DNA of 64,000 nucleotides. Source: Actinacidiphila yanglinensis (GTDB lineage Bacteria > Actinomycetota > Actinomycetes > Streptomycetales > Streptomycetaceae). Made by a program: the position numbers and the translations under genes. Below the pieces are notes generated by a model. The model was not told where the DNA came from and searched no databases. It saw only the letters and a program-made list of their open reading frames with translations. The stretch lies in NCBI RefSeq assembly GCF_900107965.1, contig NZ_FNVU01000016.1, positions 62,001-126,000 on the forward strand, written 5' to 3'. Of the stretch, positions 15,607-24,817 are shown in pieces (position 1 is the stretch's first letter; each line of letters starts with the position of its first letter).

Positions 15607-17603
15607 GGTCGACTCCCCCTGGCTGAAGCGGTCGCGGAGATGGTTGGGCCGAGCCCTTGGGCGGCGCGGATCTTGCTGAGCAGCAGTTCGGTGGTGGCGG
15701 CAGAGCGCTGGGGCTGGCCGTCGGCGGAGCGTTCGGCGTCGCGGGCGCTGGCGTACAGGGCGGCGAAGACGCTGCCGCTCCGGCCTTGGCAGCGCTGGGC
15801 TGCGCCGACGAGAACGTCGAGGAGAACCTCACCGCTGTTCTGCTCTTCGCGTGCGACGTGGTGCAGCCAGCGTTCGGCGTGCGGATGCCACTGCGTGCGC
15901 GGGAGTGTGCCAAGCACGGCGTGCCAGCAGGCGGTCAGGGACAGCCGGACACCGGTCTCGTGCACGAGCGGCGTTGTGGCACCAGGTTGAGTCAGCGGCT
16001 CCGGATCGCTGATCTGCAGAAAAATGGCGAGATCTGGCAGGGTGGGTTCGGAGCGTGCTAGGCGGTGCAGGAGCAGGCGGCGCAGAGGGCGGCTACTGGC
16101 TACCAGTTCGTCCAGCGCCTGCAGAGCCCGGGCGCTGCTGCGCTCGCGCCGCGCCAGATGGTGCAGGCGGATCAGCGCCTGATCTGGGTGGGTGGCGGCG
16201 ATGACCTCTGCGCAGACTTCGATCAGGACGTGCGTGAAGTCGCCTCGGGGGCGCCGCTCCGCGCACCAGTGGTAGATCAGTTGCCTGAACCGGGCTCCTT
16301 GGCCGGCGTCGTTCAGGCCGCAGGCCAGCGCCTGGACAGCGGCCTGCCGGGACAGCCGGGTCGCCGGGGATGCGGCCCAGTTCTCGGCGAGGAACACGAG
16401 GTCGAGGTTCCGCCCGGTCCGCAGGTACTGTGCGGCCAGACGTGCCACCAGGTCGCTGCGGACCTCTTCGGTCATGTGCCGGTCGCTGAGGTTCACCAGT
16501 TGCAGGGTCCATGTGTCCAGGTGTGGACGCAGACCGGGGACGTGGTCCCAGAAGTGGGTACGGACTGCCTGGTCGTCGTCAAGGTCGCTGAACCGCACAC
16601 GGCCACGGGCATCGCTTTCGGCGCCGATCTCGTGGAAGCGCTCGGCGAGATCTTTGTGTTCCAACAGCGGGAGCTGCTCGGGGGGAGAACCGGTGATTTC
16701 GAGGAGGATCTGGACCGCGCGGTAGATGAGGTCGGCGTGGGCGCCGTGCAGCATGGCGGCGGTGACCAGCAGAGCCCTCTGCGGCGCTTGGCGCAGGCCG
16801 GCGGCCTTGTTTGCGGCCTTGCGGCGCAAGTCGCCGCGCGCGGTGACGGCTTTGTCGCACCAGTGCGTGAAGTTCTTGTCCGGGTCGGCCTCGCGGGCGC
16901 GGCGTATCAGGTCGGCGAAGGCCGCGATCTCCCGCATCGGCCGCCCCTGAAGAAACTCGGTGACCGCGCCGTGGGGCTGCATGTAGTCACTGGGCGGCAG
17001 GCCGTGGACGCGCAGGTGACGGCGCAGCACGCTGAGGGCGTCAGGCGCGGTGAGCACGACGCGGTAGTGCTGGAGGTCGGAGTCCAACGGCAGACGGTGG
17101 GGCATGACGACCACCAGGTGGGCGTGCCGATCGTGCACGGTCTTGCGCAGGGCGGGCAAGTCCCGACAGGCGCGTTCCCACTGGGCGTTGTCGGCCCGGG
17201 AGAGGTCGAGAAGGAGCTGGTCGCCTGAGCCGACCAGGTCCGGGTCGTGCAGGGGCAGTTCGTTCTCCTCGGGCTGCAGTTCGTGCAGGACACCGGTGTC
17301 CTGACGATGTTCGCGCAGCAGGACGTGGGCGGTGCAGGTGCGTCCGGTGCCCGGTGCGCCGTCCAGGATGACGGTCCCGGTGTCGGCAAGCAGCCGGCGG
17401 GCCTGACCCATGTTATGAGGGGCGACCAGCACCCGACGCCGCCAGATCGCCTGGTCCTCGGCGACACGCCGCCGCCGGCCGTGGCCGCCCGAGTCATCCG
17501 GGCGGGGCCCCATGAAGATGTAGTTGTTGTTGTAGAGGTTCCCGGTTCCGGCGTGGGTGGTTCCGCCGGTGCTCTCGACGCGGACGCCGGCGGTGTCGGT
17601 CAC
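15603..17603 (-). CDS. P-loop (STAND-like) NTPase with N-terminal assembly motif
   Basis: 666 aa. Residues 17-26 are HAGTGNLYNN, matching the TIR protein tail (H-x-G-x-G-[DN]-[IL]-Y-x-N). A P-loop follows at 82-89 (GAPGTGRT), in which the usual Walker-A Lys is Arg, with a Walker-B-like DQLLLDLS near 128. The C-terminal ~350 residues are helical repeats (for example AVQALACGLNDAGQGARFRQ, ALIRLHHLARRERSSARALQ) suitable as a sensor. The start overlaps the TIR stop and the stop overlaps the membrane gene, both by ATGA. Likely the sensor/scaffold of the system. The exact STAND subclass is not determined. Confidence 0.75.
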   Translation of the reverse strand: MTDTAGVRVESTGGTTHAGTGNLYNNNYIFMGPRPDDSGGHGRRRRVAEDQAIWRRRVLVAPHNMGQARRLLADTGTVILDGAPGTGRTCTAHVLLREHRQDTGVLHELQPEENELPLHDPDLVGSGDQLLLDLSRADNAQWERACRDLPALRKTVHDRHAHLVVVMPHRLPLDSDLQHYRVVLTAPDALSVLRRHLRVHGLPPSDYMQPHGAVTEFLQGRPMREIAAFADLIRRAREADPDKNFTHWCDKAVTARGDLRRKAANKAAGLRQAPQRALLVTAAMLHGAHADLIYRAVQILLEITGSPPEQLPLLEHKDLAERFHEIGAESDARGRVRFSDLDDDQAVRTHFWDHVPGLRPHLDTWTLQLVNLSDRHMTEEVRSDLVARLAAQYLRTGRNLDLVFLAENWAASPATRLSRQAAVQALACGLNDAGQGARFRQLIYHWCAERRPRGDFTHVLIEVCAEVIAATHPDQALIRLHHLARRERSSARALQALDELVASSRPLRRLLLHRLARSEPTLPDLAIFLQISDPEPLTQPGATTPLVHETGVRLSLTACWHAVLGTLPRTQWHPHAERWLHHVAREEQNSGEVLLDVLVGAAQRCQGRSGSVFAALYASARDAERSADGQPQRSAATTELLLSKIRAAQGLGPTISATASARGSRP

Positions 17604-18364
17604 TGCTGGTCGTCCTCGCGCGGGTCCGGTTTGCCGAACTGGTTGCGGACGCCGCCGTGGTTGTCCCCCTCGAAGTACGTCATTCCGTCGCCTGAGAAGT
17701 GACGGTCGCCCGAGACGTGTCGGGAATTTTGGTAGATGTCTCCGCGGCCGGTGTGGATGTTGCCGCCGTGGATGTCCTTGATGACGGTGCCGACGTCTCC
17801 GGTGAAGCCTCCCCCGGCCTGGGCGGAGGGTCCTGAGGTGTCACGGATCGAGTTGCTCACCGCGTCTGGTGCGGGCGGCTCGGGCTCGGCCTGTGTCAGG
17901 TCCTTCAGTCCGGGGACGAAGTCGGCGACGGCCTCGAGGATGCGGGCGAGCCCGGGCTCGGGGTCGGCGGTGTCGAACGCAATGGACTGCAGGTCCGCCA
18001 GCGGGGCGAGTTCCGCCGGAAGTCGGGTCTTGTCGAGTCGCTCCATCCTGCGGCCGTCCAGGACCGGGACGACCGGCAGCGCGCAGGCGAACGCCTCTTC
18101 GATCTCCTTGCGGACCCAGTCCTGCGGGTCGCTCAGGCGGGCCTGCGAGGTGATCCAGCCCGGGCCGATGACGGCCAGCAGCAAGTTGCTGCCCCGCAGC
18201 CCTTGGAGCAGGGTTTCGGGGTATGCCTGGCCGGGGGCGATGGATTGGGAGGCGCGGAACACGTGGTCCCTGCCGAATCTGCGCACGAGCTCCCGGTCGA
18301 TCAGGGCAGCAGTCTTCTCCCCGTCGCCGGTGCGGTAGTTGATGAAGATCTCTTCCACGGTCAT
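17600..18364 (-). CDS. TIR-domain effector with C-terminal Gly/His/Asn motif
   Basis: 254 aa. Residues 1-150 are a TIR domain: EIFINYRTGDGEKTAALIDR (strand A/helix A), a BB-loop region (ASQSIAPGQAYPETLL), LLLAVIGPGW, and DWVRKEIEEAF with Glu87 at the position of the catalytic Glu of NAD-cleaving TIRs such as SARM1. After a Pro-rich linker the tail (183-245) is Gly/His/Asp/Asn-rich with beta-forming units, DIHGGNIHTGRGDIYQN (197-213) being closest to the NTPase N-terminus. Expected role: NAD depletion or nucleotide signalling once assembled by the NTPase. Overlaps both neighbours by 4 bp. Confidence 0.85.
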   Translation of the reverse strand: MTVEEIFINYRTGDGEKTAALIDRELVRRFGRDHVFRASQSIAPGQAYPETLLQGLRGSNLLLAVIGPGWITSQARLSDPQDWVRKEIEEAFACALPVVPVLDGRRMERLDKTRLPAELAPLADLQSIAFDTADPEPGLARILEAVADFVPGLKDLTQAEPEPPAPDAVSNSIRDTSGPSAQAGGGFTGDVGTVIKDIHGGNIHTGRGDIYQNSRHVSGDRHFSGDGMTYFEGDNHGGVRNQFGKPDPREDDQQ

Positions 18365-19662
18365 CCTTCGTCTGCGGGTGTGGGTAAGCGGGTCAGTGTG
18401 CCGAGCCGGGGAGCCAGCGCCCGCACCAACGGGTGACCGCCATGGCGGGACAGAACGCGGGCCAAGCGCCGAAGGTCCGTGGTGACAGTCGCAGAGCGGA
18501 CCGCGGTCAGATCGTCCAGAAGTGGAAAGGCCAGGGTGCAGGCGTGGTCGATCTCGCCGGCGCTTGCGTAGGCCAGCGCCCGCCGCACTCCGTAGCGCAC
18601 GCGGGTTCGCAGCGCATCGGGGCTGACCAGGGCCAGCTGCCGGTCCAGTTGCTCACCGGCTTCCCCGGGCCGGCCCAGATCGACCAGGCACCAGCCGGTG
18701 ACCATCCCGACGGGATCAGGAAGGTGCATGGTGCCGATCACCGGCCCCTCGCCGCCGCGGTCCTGGTCCATCAGCGCCCGCGCCCGGTCCAGGGCTCGCA
18801 TGCAGGCACGGTGGTCGCCAGCAAGGGCATGGCCTTGTGCTTCACGCTGGGCGGCCAGGCCACGGATCCGCGGCGGCAGGCTGCTGCTGTCGGCGCGAGC
18901 GGCCAGCGCGATGGTCTGCACGGCATCGTCTTGGTACATCGTCACCAGTGCCCGCCGGACCAGGGCGTAGCCGGCCAGTGCCCGGTCGCCACCTGCGGTC
19001 GCGAGCTGGACCGCACGCCGGGTCCACCACAAGGCCGCCTCGTCGTTCCCGGTCTCCTGCACCAGCCAGCCCACGTATTCGGCGTAGCGGGAGCCGAGCA
19101 CCAGCAGTTCCTGCCCGGTACGGGCATCGGCGTGGGCGGACAGCTCCCGCAGTGTGTGGGTCTGGGCGATCAGGGCCGGCAAGAGCAGGTCGGACTGCAC
19201 GCTCTGGCCAAGCCGCCGGTAGTGCGTGAACAGCGAACGGGACGCGTCCAGCATCCCCACCGCCGTGCCGGGGGCGAGGGCCTGGCTGCTGTCGGACCGC
19301 CACGTCATCAACGAGGCAACGCCGACGCCCATCACACTGCGCCGGCCCACGGGGTGGAACGCGTTCGGGCCGTCCGGCGACAACTGCATGATCCACTCCT
19401 CCTCGTTGATATCTCCCGCGTCCGGTTCATCGGCTGGGCTCACTGGGTCCGCTGCGGTCAGGGCGATCAGGGATCCGCCGGCGTCCAGGGCGGCGTCGCA
19501 CAGACGGGCGAGATCACGGCTGGGTGTTTTGATGCCTCGCTCGACCTTGCTCAGCTGCGCTTTGCTGTAGTGCACGAGCTGGGACAGCGCCGTCAGGCTC
19601 ATCCCGGCATCCAAACGCCGTTGCCTCAGCGCTTCGCCGAAATGCGTGGGCGGGTGCGGCAC
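18361..19662 (-). CDS. XRE-family regulator with TPR-like C-terminus
   Basis: 433 aa from the GTG at 19662 (VPHPPTHFGEALRQRRLDAG), chosen because GGGAGG sits five bases upstream; longer in-frame extensions run into relaxase debris. HTH: MSLTALSQLVHYSKAQLSKVERG. The C-terminal ~300 residues are TPR-like helices (LVLGSRYAEYVGWLVQETGN, AVQLATAGGDRALAGYALVR). Streptomyces has many such HTH-TPR regulators that respond to peptides or starvation. The stop overlaps the TIR start (ATGA), so regulator and effector are translated together and it most likely controls this operon. Confidence 0.85.
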   Translation of the reverse strand: MPHPPTHFGEALRQRRLDAGMSLTALSQLVHYSKAQLSKVERGIKTPSRDLARLCDAALDAGGSLIALTAADPVSPADEPDAGDINEEEWIMQLSPDGPNAFHPVGRRSVMGVGVASLMTWRSDSSQALAPGTAVGMLDASRSLFTHYRRLGQSVQSDLLLPALIAQTHTLRELSAHADARTGQELLVLGSRYAEYVGWLVQETGNDEAALWWTRRAVQLATAGGDRALAGYALVRRALVTMYQDDAVQTIALAARADSSSLPPRIRGLAAQREAQGHALAGDHRACMRALDRARALMDQDRGGEGPVIGTMHLPDPVGMVTGWCLVDLGRPGEAGEQLDRQLALVSPDALRTRVRYGVRRALAYASAGEIDHACTLAFPLLDDLTAVRSATVTTDLRRLARVLSRHGGHPLVRALAPRLGTLTRLPTPADEG

Positions 19663-19829
19663 AGAAACCTCCCATGACGGTCCGTCCACATCGAGGAGCG
19701 CTGCACGCAACAGTGCGGCACGCCCACACGGACAGACAAGACGATCAGTGGCGTTTCCCGTTTCCATCTCCGACAGCCCGGCGCAACATGCCCTGGCGGC
19801 TCGGCGAGCGAAGACTTTGCGACACGAAC

Positions 19830-21060
19830 GGGCTTTCAGGCGGCGGTATGTATGGGCGGTGTGCCCGGATAAGCACGGCCATCGGCCCGACGGCCGGTGC
19901 GGGGTAACGTCGATGCACAGTTCCCAGATTGCGGTGGCCCCGATCTGGTCATCCAGGCCGGGCGGCGCGGCGGCCGCGCAACTCGCGGGCGAGGTGTCGG
20001 CGGGCCTCGGCGAGCAGGTGCCGGCGCCGGAAGTGCTCACTGTGTATGTAGACGGTCGCGGCGACATCGACGGGCGCATCGACGCCGCCGGGCCCGGTGT
20101 CGGCCTGGGTGGGCCAGGCGGCGCGGATGGCGGCCGCGGCGCGGCGGCACGGGGCGAGCAGCCCGTCGACCAGTTTGGTGCCGAAGCGGCGGATCGCGTC
20201 GGCCCGCAAGCGGCGGCGCAGCTCGCTCAGCGGCAGCGGCGTCTTCTTCGCCGGGCGGCTGTCGTCCGCGGCCCGCTTCATCGCGCACCCGGGGCGTGGG
20301 CGGGTAGCCGTGATCGGCGATGTAATCCGCTTCCGCCTGCTCCAGCAGCGCGGCGGTGTCACGCTGCCGGGTGGACGTCCAGTCGATCAGCTCCGGCGGC
20401 ACCCCGGCGATCTCGATCACCGGCCGCAGCCCGAGTGTGGATCAGTTCAGGTGGCACCCCTACGAGCTCCATCACCGGCCGCAGCCCCGGCGTCGGCGTG
20501 CGTGGCTCGGTCGCCAGCCCCAGCCGGGCGGAGACCTCTTCCAGGATCCGTTGGTTGTACAGAGCGCCGGCCGCAACGACGTGCGCGTACAGGCGGCGGG
20601 AGTCGAGGTGGCCCCACTTGCCGTCGGCGCCCAGCACCTTGACCGACACCACCAGGTGGTCGTGCAGCAGCGGTGTCCGGTGCTGGGAGTCCCAGTGCCG
20701 GAACCTGGCGATGACCAGGCCGCCCACCGGCCGCTCCCACTTCGCGCCGCCCGGCCCGGAATACACCACGACCGCTTCGTCCTCCAGCCACGCCAGCACG
20801 TCGGCGACGGCAGCATCCCGGCCTCGATGGCCGCGAGGGTCGCGTCGTCCCCGAGCGCGGCCAGCAGCGACACCGACGCCGGCGGCCGCGGCCCCAACAC
20901 ATTCCCCCGGCTCCTGGTCCGCGCCGTCGTCGTAGGTCGGGTGGATGAACGCCCGCCCCGGGTGCACCGCCGGCGCCTCGCCCTCGAGGAAGCCGGGGGC
21001 GAGGATCTCGAGGTGCAGGTGCAGACCCTGCCCGAACAGCGCCTCTATCTCCGAGGAAGG
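19830..21060 (-). pseudogene. MobF/TraA-type conjugative relaxase, fragmented
   Basis: Pieces in all three frames add up to the N-terminal part of a TrwC/TraA relaxase: EALFGQGLHLHLEILAPGFL, PPASVSLLAALGDDATLAAI, ARFRHWDSQHRTPLLHDHLV (histidine region), LDSRRLYAHVVAAGALYNQR, GVPPELIDWTSTRQRDTAAL, then AEARRHLARELRGR and GLDDQIGATAIWELCIDVT. At least four frameshifts, an internal duplication (20384-20490) and loss of both ends show it is dead. The 5' end is fused to a DegT fragment. It marks a lost conjugative plasmid or ICE. Confidence 0.85.
20384..20490. repeat. Diverged ~50-bp tandem duplication in relaxase remnant
   Basis: The segments 20384-20434 and 20440-20490 both encode RPV(I/M)E(I/L)(A/V)GVPPEL(I) on the minus strand. 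The difference between them is larger than expected for a fresh duplication and suggests the remnant was stitched from two related relaxase genes. Confidence 0.65.
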
Positions 21061-21244
21061 ACTCCAGGGTGTCCTCCAGCTCGGCGATGACGCCGGAGCG
21101 GTCCGGGATGGACACCACGGACATCAGCTGGCCGGTGACGGCCTGGACGTCGCTGTTCTCGATCGGGGGCCAGGAGAAGTGCGGGCCGGGGATGTCGATG
21201 AGGGGCGGGCCGCCCAGGAGGGCGAGAGGCGCGGCGGCGGTCAC
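21060..21244 (-). pseudogene. DegT/DnrJ/EryC1 aminotransferase, N-terminal stub
   Basis: Starts GTG at 21244, overlapping the dehydrogenase stop (GTGA). About 61 residues (ALLGGPPLIDIPGPHFSWPP, then SIPDRSGVIAELEDTLESFL) match the start of PLP-dependent sugar aminotransferases. It then runs into relaxase sequence, losing the PLP lysine and the rest of the enzyme. Confidence 0.75.
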
Positions 21245-22238
21245 AGGTACTCCTTCGGGTCGGCGGGCGTGCGGGAGATCTGGGAGGCGTAGGCGGCGGC
21301 CAGGAACGCGGCGTGTGCCACGTGGGCGGCGGGCCGGAGGGGTTGGTCCGCTCGCCGTCCAGGACGCGGCAGAAGCAGTCGATCTGCGCCGCCGCGGCGA
21401 AGGGCCAGGCCGGTTCACCGGTCAGTGACTCGATCAGCTGTCCGTCCGGGGCGAGGCGACGCACCCGGCCCCGTTCGATGACGACTGCGCCGCGCGGGCC
21501 GGTCATCATCAGCTGCCCGGTCTTCGGTCCGGCCGAGCGGGAGATGAGCAGGGAGCCGTACATCCCGGAGTCGTAGGCGATGTGGACCAGCGCGGTGTCC
21601 TCGGCGTCGTAGTCGGCGTCGGGATGTGCCGCGGTGGAGGTGTCAGCCAGGATCCTGTCGGGCAGGCCGAGGTACCAGATGAGCAGGTCGATGAGGTGGT
21701 CGCCCATGTCCATCAGGGCTCCACCGCCGGCCAGGCGAGCCCGGCCGCTCCAGCCGGCGGCAGGGTCGGGGCTGTGGAAGGTGTAGCGGCCCTCGACCAG
21801 GTACGGCTGCCCGATCTGCTCCAGAAGCTGTACTGCCGCGGTGTAGACCGGGTGGAAGCGGCGCTGGACGGTGACCATCAGCTCGATGCCGGCTGTGCCG
21901 CACATGGCGACCAGTTCGGCGGCCTCGGCCGGGCTGGTCGCGAACGGCTTCTCCTTGATCACATGCACCCCGGCCGCCGCGCATGCCTCGATGACCTCAC
22001 GCCCGGCGTGATGGGGCACGGCAACGATGGCGAAGTCCGGGCGCACGTCCTTCAGGAGGGAGCGGATGTCGGTGAAGCCGGGCACGCTGTGCCGCTGGGC
22101 CTGGGCGGCGGCCTTGCCGGGGTCGGTGTCGCAGACCGCGGCGAGTTGGGCGAACTGGGAGTCGGCCAGCCCCGGCACGTGGTCCTCCAGGGCCTGGTGG
22201 CCGAGCCCGATGACGGCTGCTTTCTTGCGTACGCTCAT
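21241..22238 (-). pseudogene. Gfo/Idh/MocA oxidoreductase, one frameshift near the end
   Basis: Start chosen at the ATG at 22238, ten bases after AAGGGG; a GTG at 22247 is possible. It has an N-terminal Rossmann fold (KKAAVIGLGHQALEDHVPGL), HVIKEKPFATSPAEAAELVA with the family EKP motif, and GGGALMDMGDHLIDLLIWYL with the G-x-D-x-x-x-H active-site pattern. Near 21325 one base is missing: the proper tail HVAHAAFLAAAYASQISRTP is in another frame and ends at 21241. With the DegT stub it looks like a piece of an aminosugar or aminocyclitol pathway. The frameshift leaves most of the catalytic domain intact, so residual activity is possible. Confidence 0.8.
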
Positions 22239-22355
22239 CGCGTTCACACCCCTTGGTGAAAGCGCACCAGCCCGCCTGCTGCAGGCCGTGGCATTCTCCA
22301 GAGCACCGCACCCACTCCGGCCGCGGCAGGGGCGCTGCCGCAGGCTGCAAGGCCG

Positions 22356-22372
22356 TTTGCATCTGGTGCAAA
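22356..22372. promoter_or_regulatory. Inverted repeat between divergent genes
   Basis: tttgca-tctgg-tgcaaa, perfect 6-bp arms, between the dehydrogenase and the XRE regulator remnant. Probably an operator for that regulator. Confidence 0.4.
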
Positions 22373-22442
22373 AGTGCTGTTACCACCCGATGGGTCGGTC
22401 TACGGTGGGCGAGGGTCACCTCGACGATCGACGGGGGCGTGG

Positions 22443-23809
22443 ATGCCAGTCAGCGCGGCACATGCTCGATCCGAACGGCCAGGAACACCCGGCGACTTGA
22501 TCCGCAGCAGGCGGCTGGCACGTGGCTGGACACTCGCTGAACTCGGCGCCCGAACCGGCTACTCCGCCTCCCAGGTCTCCCGGTACGAGCGGGGCCTTTC
22601 GCCGCTGACCGACGTCGATGTGCTGCGACGCTTCGCCGACGCGCTCGACATCCCGCCCAGGGAATTCGGGCTCGCGGCCGCTTCACCCCTTGCACAGCTC
22701 CGACACGGGCACCCAGTCCCCCCAGGTCTGCCTTACCCGCCTTCCCGGCCCTAGGGTGGGAGGAACCCGGCGGGAGGACGGTGACGACCCAGTGCGGCGA
22801 CGGAAATTCCTGGCTATCTCGGCCGCGGCCACCGCCGGCGTCTCGCTCCCGTCACCCGTAGCGGGTCAGGACGCGCCCGTGGGAGATCTCCTCGTCGGCC
22901 GCCTACGGGATGCCATGCTCGGCATCGGCCAGGACAACGAGCTGCCGGGCCCCGAGCAATTACCCATCGAACTCGCCCGCGTGCACGCCGACTTCCACAC
23001 CTGCCACTACGCCGGCCTCGCCCGGCGCCTGCCGCGCTTGATCCGAGCCGGACACGCCCTCGGCACCGAGGGTGATCGCCTTGACCTGCTCGGGCAGAGC
23101 TACCTACTCGCGACCCGCATGCTCATCAAGCTGGACGAGCAGCAACTCGGCTGGATGGCGGCCGACCGCGCACGCCAGGTGGCCGACGCCGCCGGGCACC
23201 CCTCGCCGTGGCAGAAGCCGCCCGCAACCTCGCCGTACTCGCCCGCCGCGCCGGCTGGGAGGAACAGGCGCTGTCGATCGCACTCAACGCCGCCGACGAT
23301 CCAGGCCTGCGCGCCTCCCGAAGCGGCGCCGCTGAACGCGGCCTGCTGATCCAATCGGCCGCCTACAGCGCCGCACGACAAGGGGACAAGGCGGGGATGC
23401 GGGAGCTGACGGACGAGGCCGCCGCCATCGCAGGCGGCCTCGGCGGCACCACCGCCTTGCGTGACCACGGCGGCGGCTTCAGCCCCGCCACCGTGCAACT
23501 CCACCGCATCTCCTCCGAGTTCTCCACCGGCGACCCCCTCGCGGCCCTGGCCGCGGCCCGTGCCCTGCCGCCGCAGAGCCTGCCCAGCGTGGAACGCCGG
23601 GCCGGTACTACACCGACGTCGCCGCCGCCCTGGCACAACGCGGACGCAAAGACGCATGCGTACGAGCTCTTCTGGCCGCCGAGGACCAGGCACCCCAAGA
23701 GACCCACTCCCGCCCCGCAGTCAGGTCCCTGATCTCCGGGCTGCTGATGTCCGGACGCGCCACACCCGACCTCCGCGCCCTCGCCGCACGAGCCGGCGCC
23801 CTCCCATAA
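22443..23809 (+). pseudogene. XRE-type regulator with C-terminal domain, multiply frameshifted
   Basis: The N-terminal frame from ATG 22443 has a clear HTH (WTLAELGARTGYSASQVSRY). Near 22745 the reading must shift to continue EDGDDPVRRRKFLAISAAAT and LARVHADFHTCHYAGLARRL, near 23205 to AEAARNLAVLARRAGWEEQA, and near 23605 to YYTDVAAALAQRGRKDACVR and SLISGLLMSGRATPDLRALA before a stop at 23809. Three shifts make it nonfunctional. It is divergent from the Gfo/Idh gene and may have regulated it. Confidence 0.8.
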
Positions 23810-23811
23810 CC

Positions 23812-24033
23812 CAGCAGTGGATCTCGAACTCCGATGTGACACCGGAAGCGACCCTCTCCGCGTTCGCCGCCTTGGCTGACCCGGACTCCCGGACCTACAA
23901 CGACAAAAAGATCACTCAGGGCAAACACCACGCCCAAGCCCTGCTCTGCCTCGCCCGACGCCGGACCGACATCCTGTTCGCCATGCTCCGCGACGAAACC
24001 TTCTACGAATCCCGGTCCGTCGCCGCAGCCTGA
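23812..24033 (+). pseudogene. IS110/IS116-type transposase, C-terminal fragment
   Basis: Reads DPDSRTYNDKKITQGKHHAQ then ALLCLARRRTDILFAMLRDE, the conserved end of IS110/IS116 transposases. The catalytic parts are missing and the fragment abuts the regulator remnant. Confidence 0.8.
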
Positions 24034-24079
24034 AGTTCACCTCTTGTCCAGCCAGCATCGCCCGTGATCCGCTGTGTTT

Positions 24080-24358
24080 ATGGCCGCCGAAGACTCCGAG
24101 CACATGAAGACTGTCAATCGCTGGCTCGCTGGTGAGACTGTCGACAACACCGTCGGCATCCGCGTCGTCGGTGGCCCCTTCGACGGCCGCACCAAGATCG
24201 TGCACCTCCGCCAGGACGAGACGCCACCCTCGCCCCTGCGAGCGAGCGGCGGACCAGCGGGCCCCACTCGGCATGTCTACGAAGCTGTCCGCTCCACCGA
24301 TGCCCCAGCGGGCTGGATCTACGCACACCTCGGAGCCGAACCGGCAGCCGACAACTGA
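24080..24358 (+). CDS. Hypothetical protein
   Basis: 92 aa from the ATG at 24080 (GTG at 24074 also possible). Compact beta-rich sequence with VGIRVVGGPFDGRTKIVHLR and a C-terminal HVYEAVRSTDAPAGWIYAHL, the G-G-P-F/x-D-G pattern often seen in short actinomycete proteins of unknown role found on mobile DNA. Stands alone. Confidence 0.5.
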   Translation: MAAEDSEHMKTVNRWLAGETVDNTVGIRVVGGPFDGRTKIVHLRQDETPPSPLRASGGPAGPTRHVYEAVRSTDAPAGWIYAHLGAEPAADN

Positions 24359-24817
24359 GGCGCACTCCCAAGCAGTTTGACCAACCCATAGGCGCACCCC
24401 CCGCCCCGCCGAGTTCGACTCATTCGAACCAGACCCGGAGAGGCTGGGCGTCGTCTCCGCACTGTTCACAGGGCGGCGTAGTCCGGAGGATCCGCCCGGG
24501 TTGATGCTGGTTCAGATGCGCGGTGCGGCTCCTGCATTCGCGGGGCGGGCGAAACGGAGGCAGGCACGGCCTCCGGGTAGAGGGCAGGATGTGAGGTGAT
24601 GTCCGTTTCGCTGCCGCGGAGGGAGTAGCTGCGCTGGTTATCCGGGCGTTCTGGGCAGGCGCGTTTGTGCAGTTCATGGGTGCGTGGCGGGTCTCGGCAT
24701 CCGCAGCATCGGCCGATGTCGCCAGCGACCCGGTCACCCGCTCCAGCCGGGCGGCTGCGACACTGCCAGGCGAGAGCGCCAGCCATTGGCGGCGACCACA
24801 CGCCTCGGGGGGCACAC
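24359..24817. other. Stretch with no supported gene
   Basis: Minus-strand reading gives a Cys-containing segment (CGCRDPPRTHELHKRACPER) that may be a gene remnant but lacks boundaries. Positions 24593-24611 are identical to 19 bp just inside the IS5-family element end at 44552-44570, suggesting a scar of a related element. Confidence 0.4.

Noticed and set aside
16065..17228. 387-aa plus-strand ORF inside the NTPase gene
   Set aside because: Antisense to a gene with clear motifs and ATGA coupling on both sides; composition (Val/Gly/Gln-rich) is that of a shadow frame.
18433..19677. 414-aa plus-strand ORF opposite the XRE regulator
   Set aside because: Antisense to a well-supported HTH-TPR gene.
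20447..21418. 323-aa minus-strand ORF as a gene
   Set aside because: It fuses a DegT stub to out-of-frame relaxase sequence and is not a natural protein.
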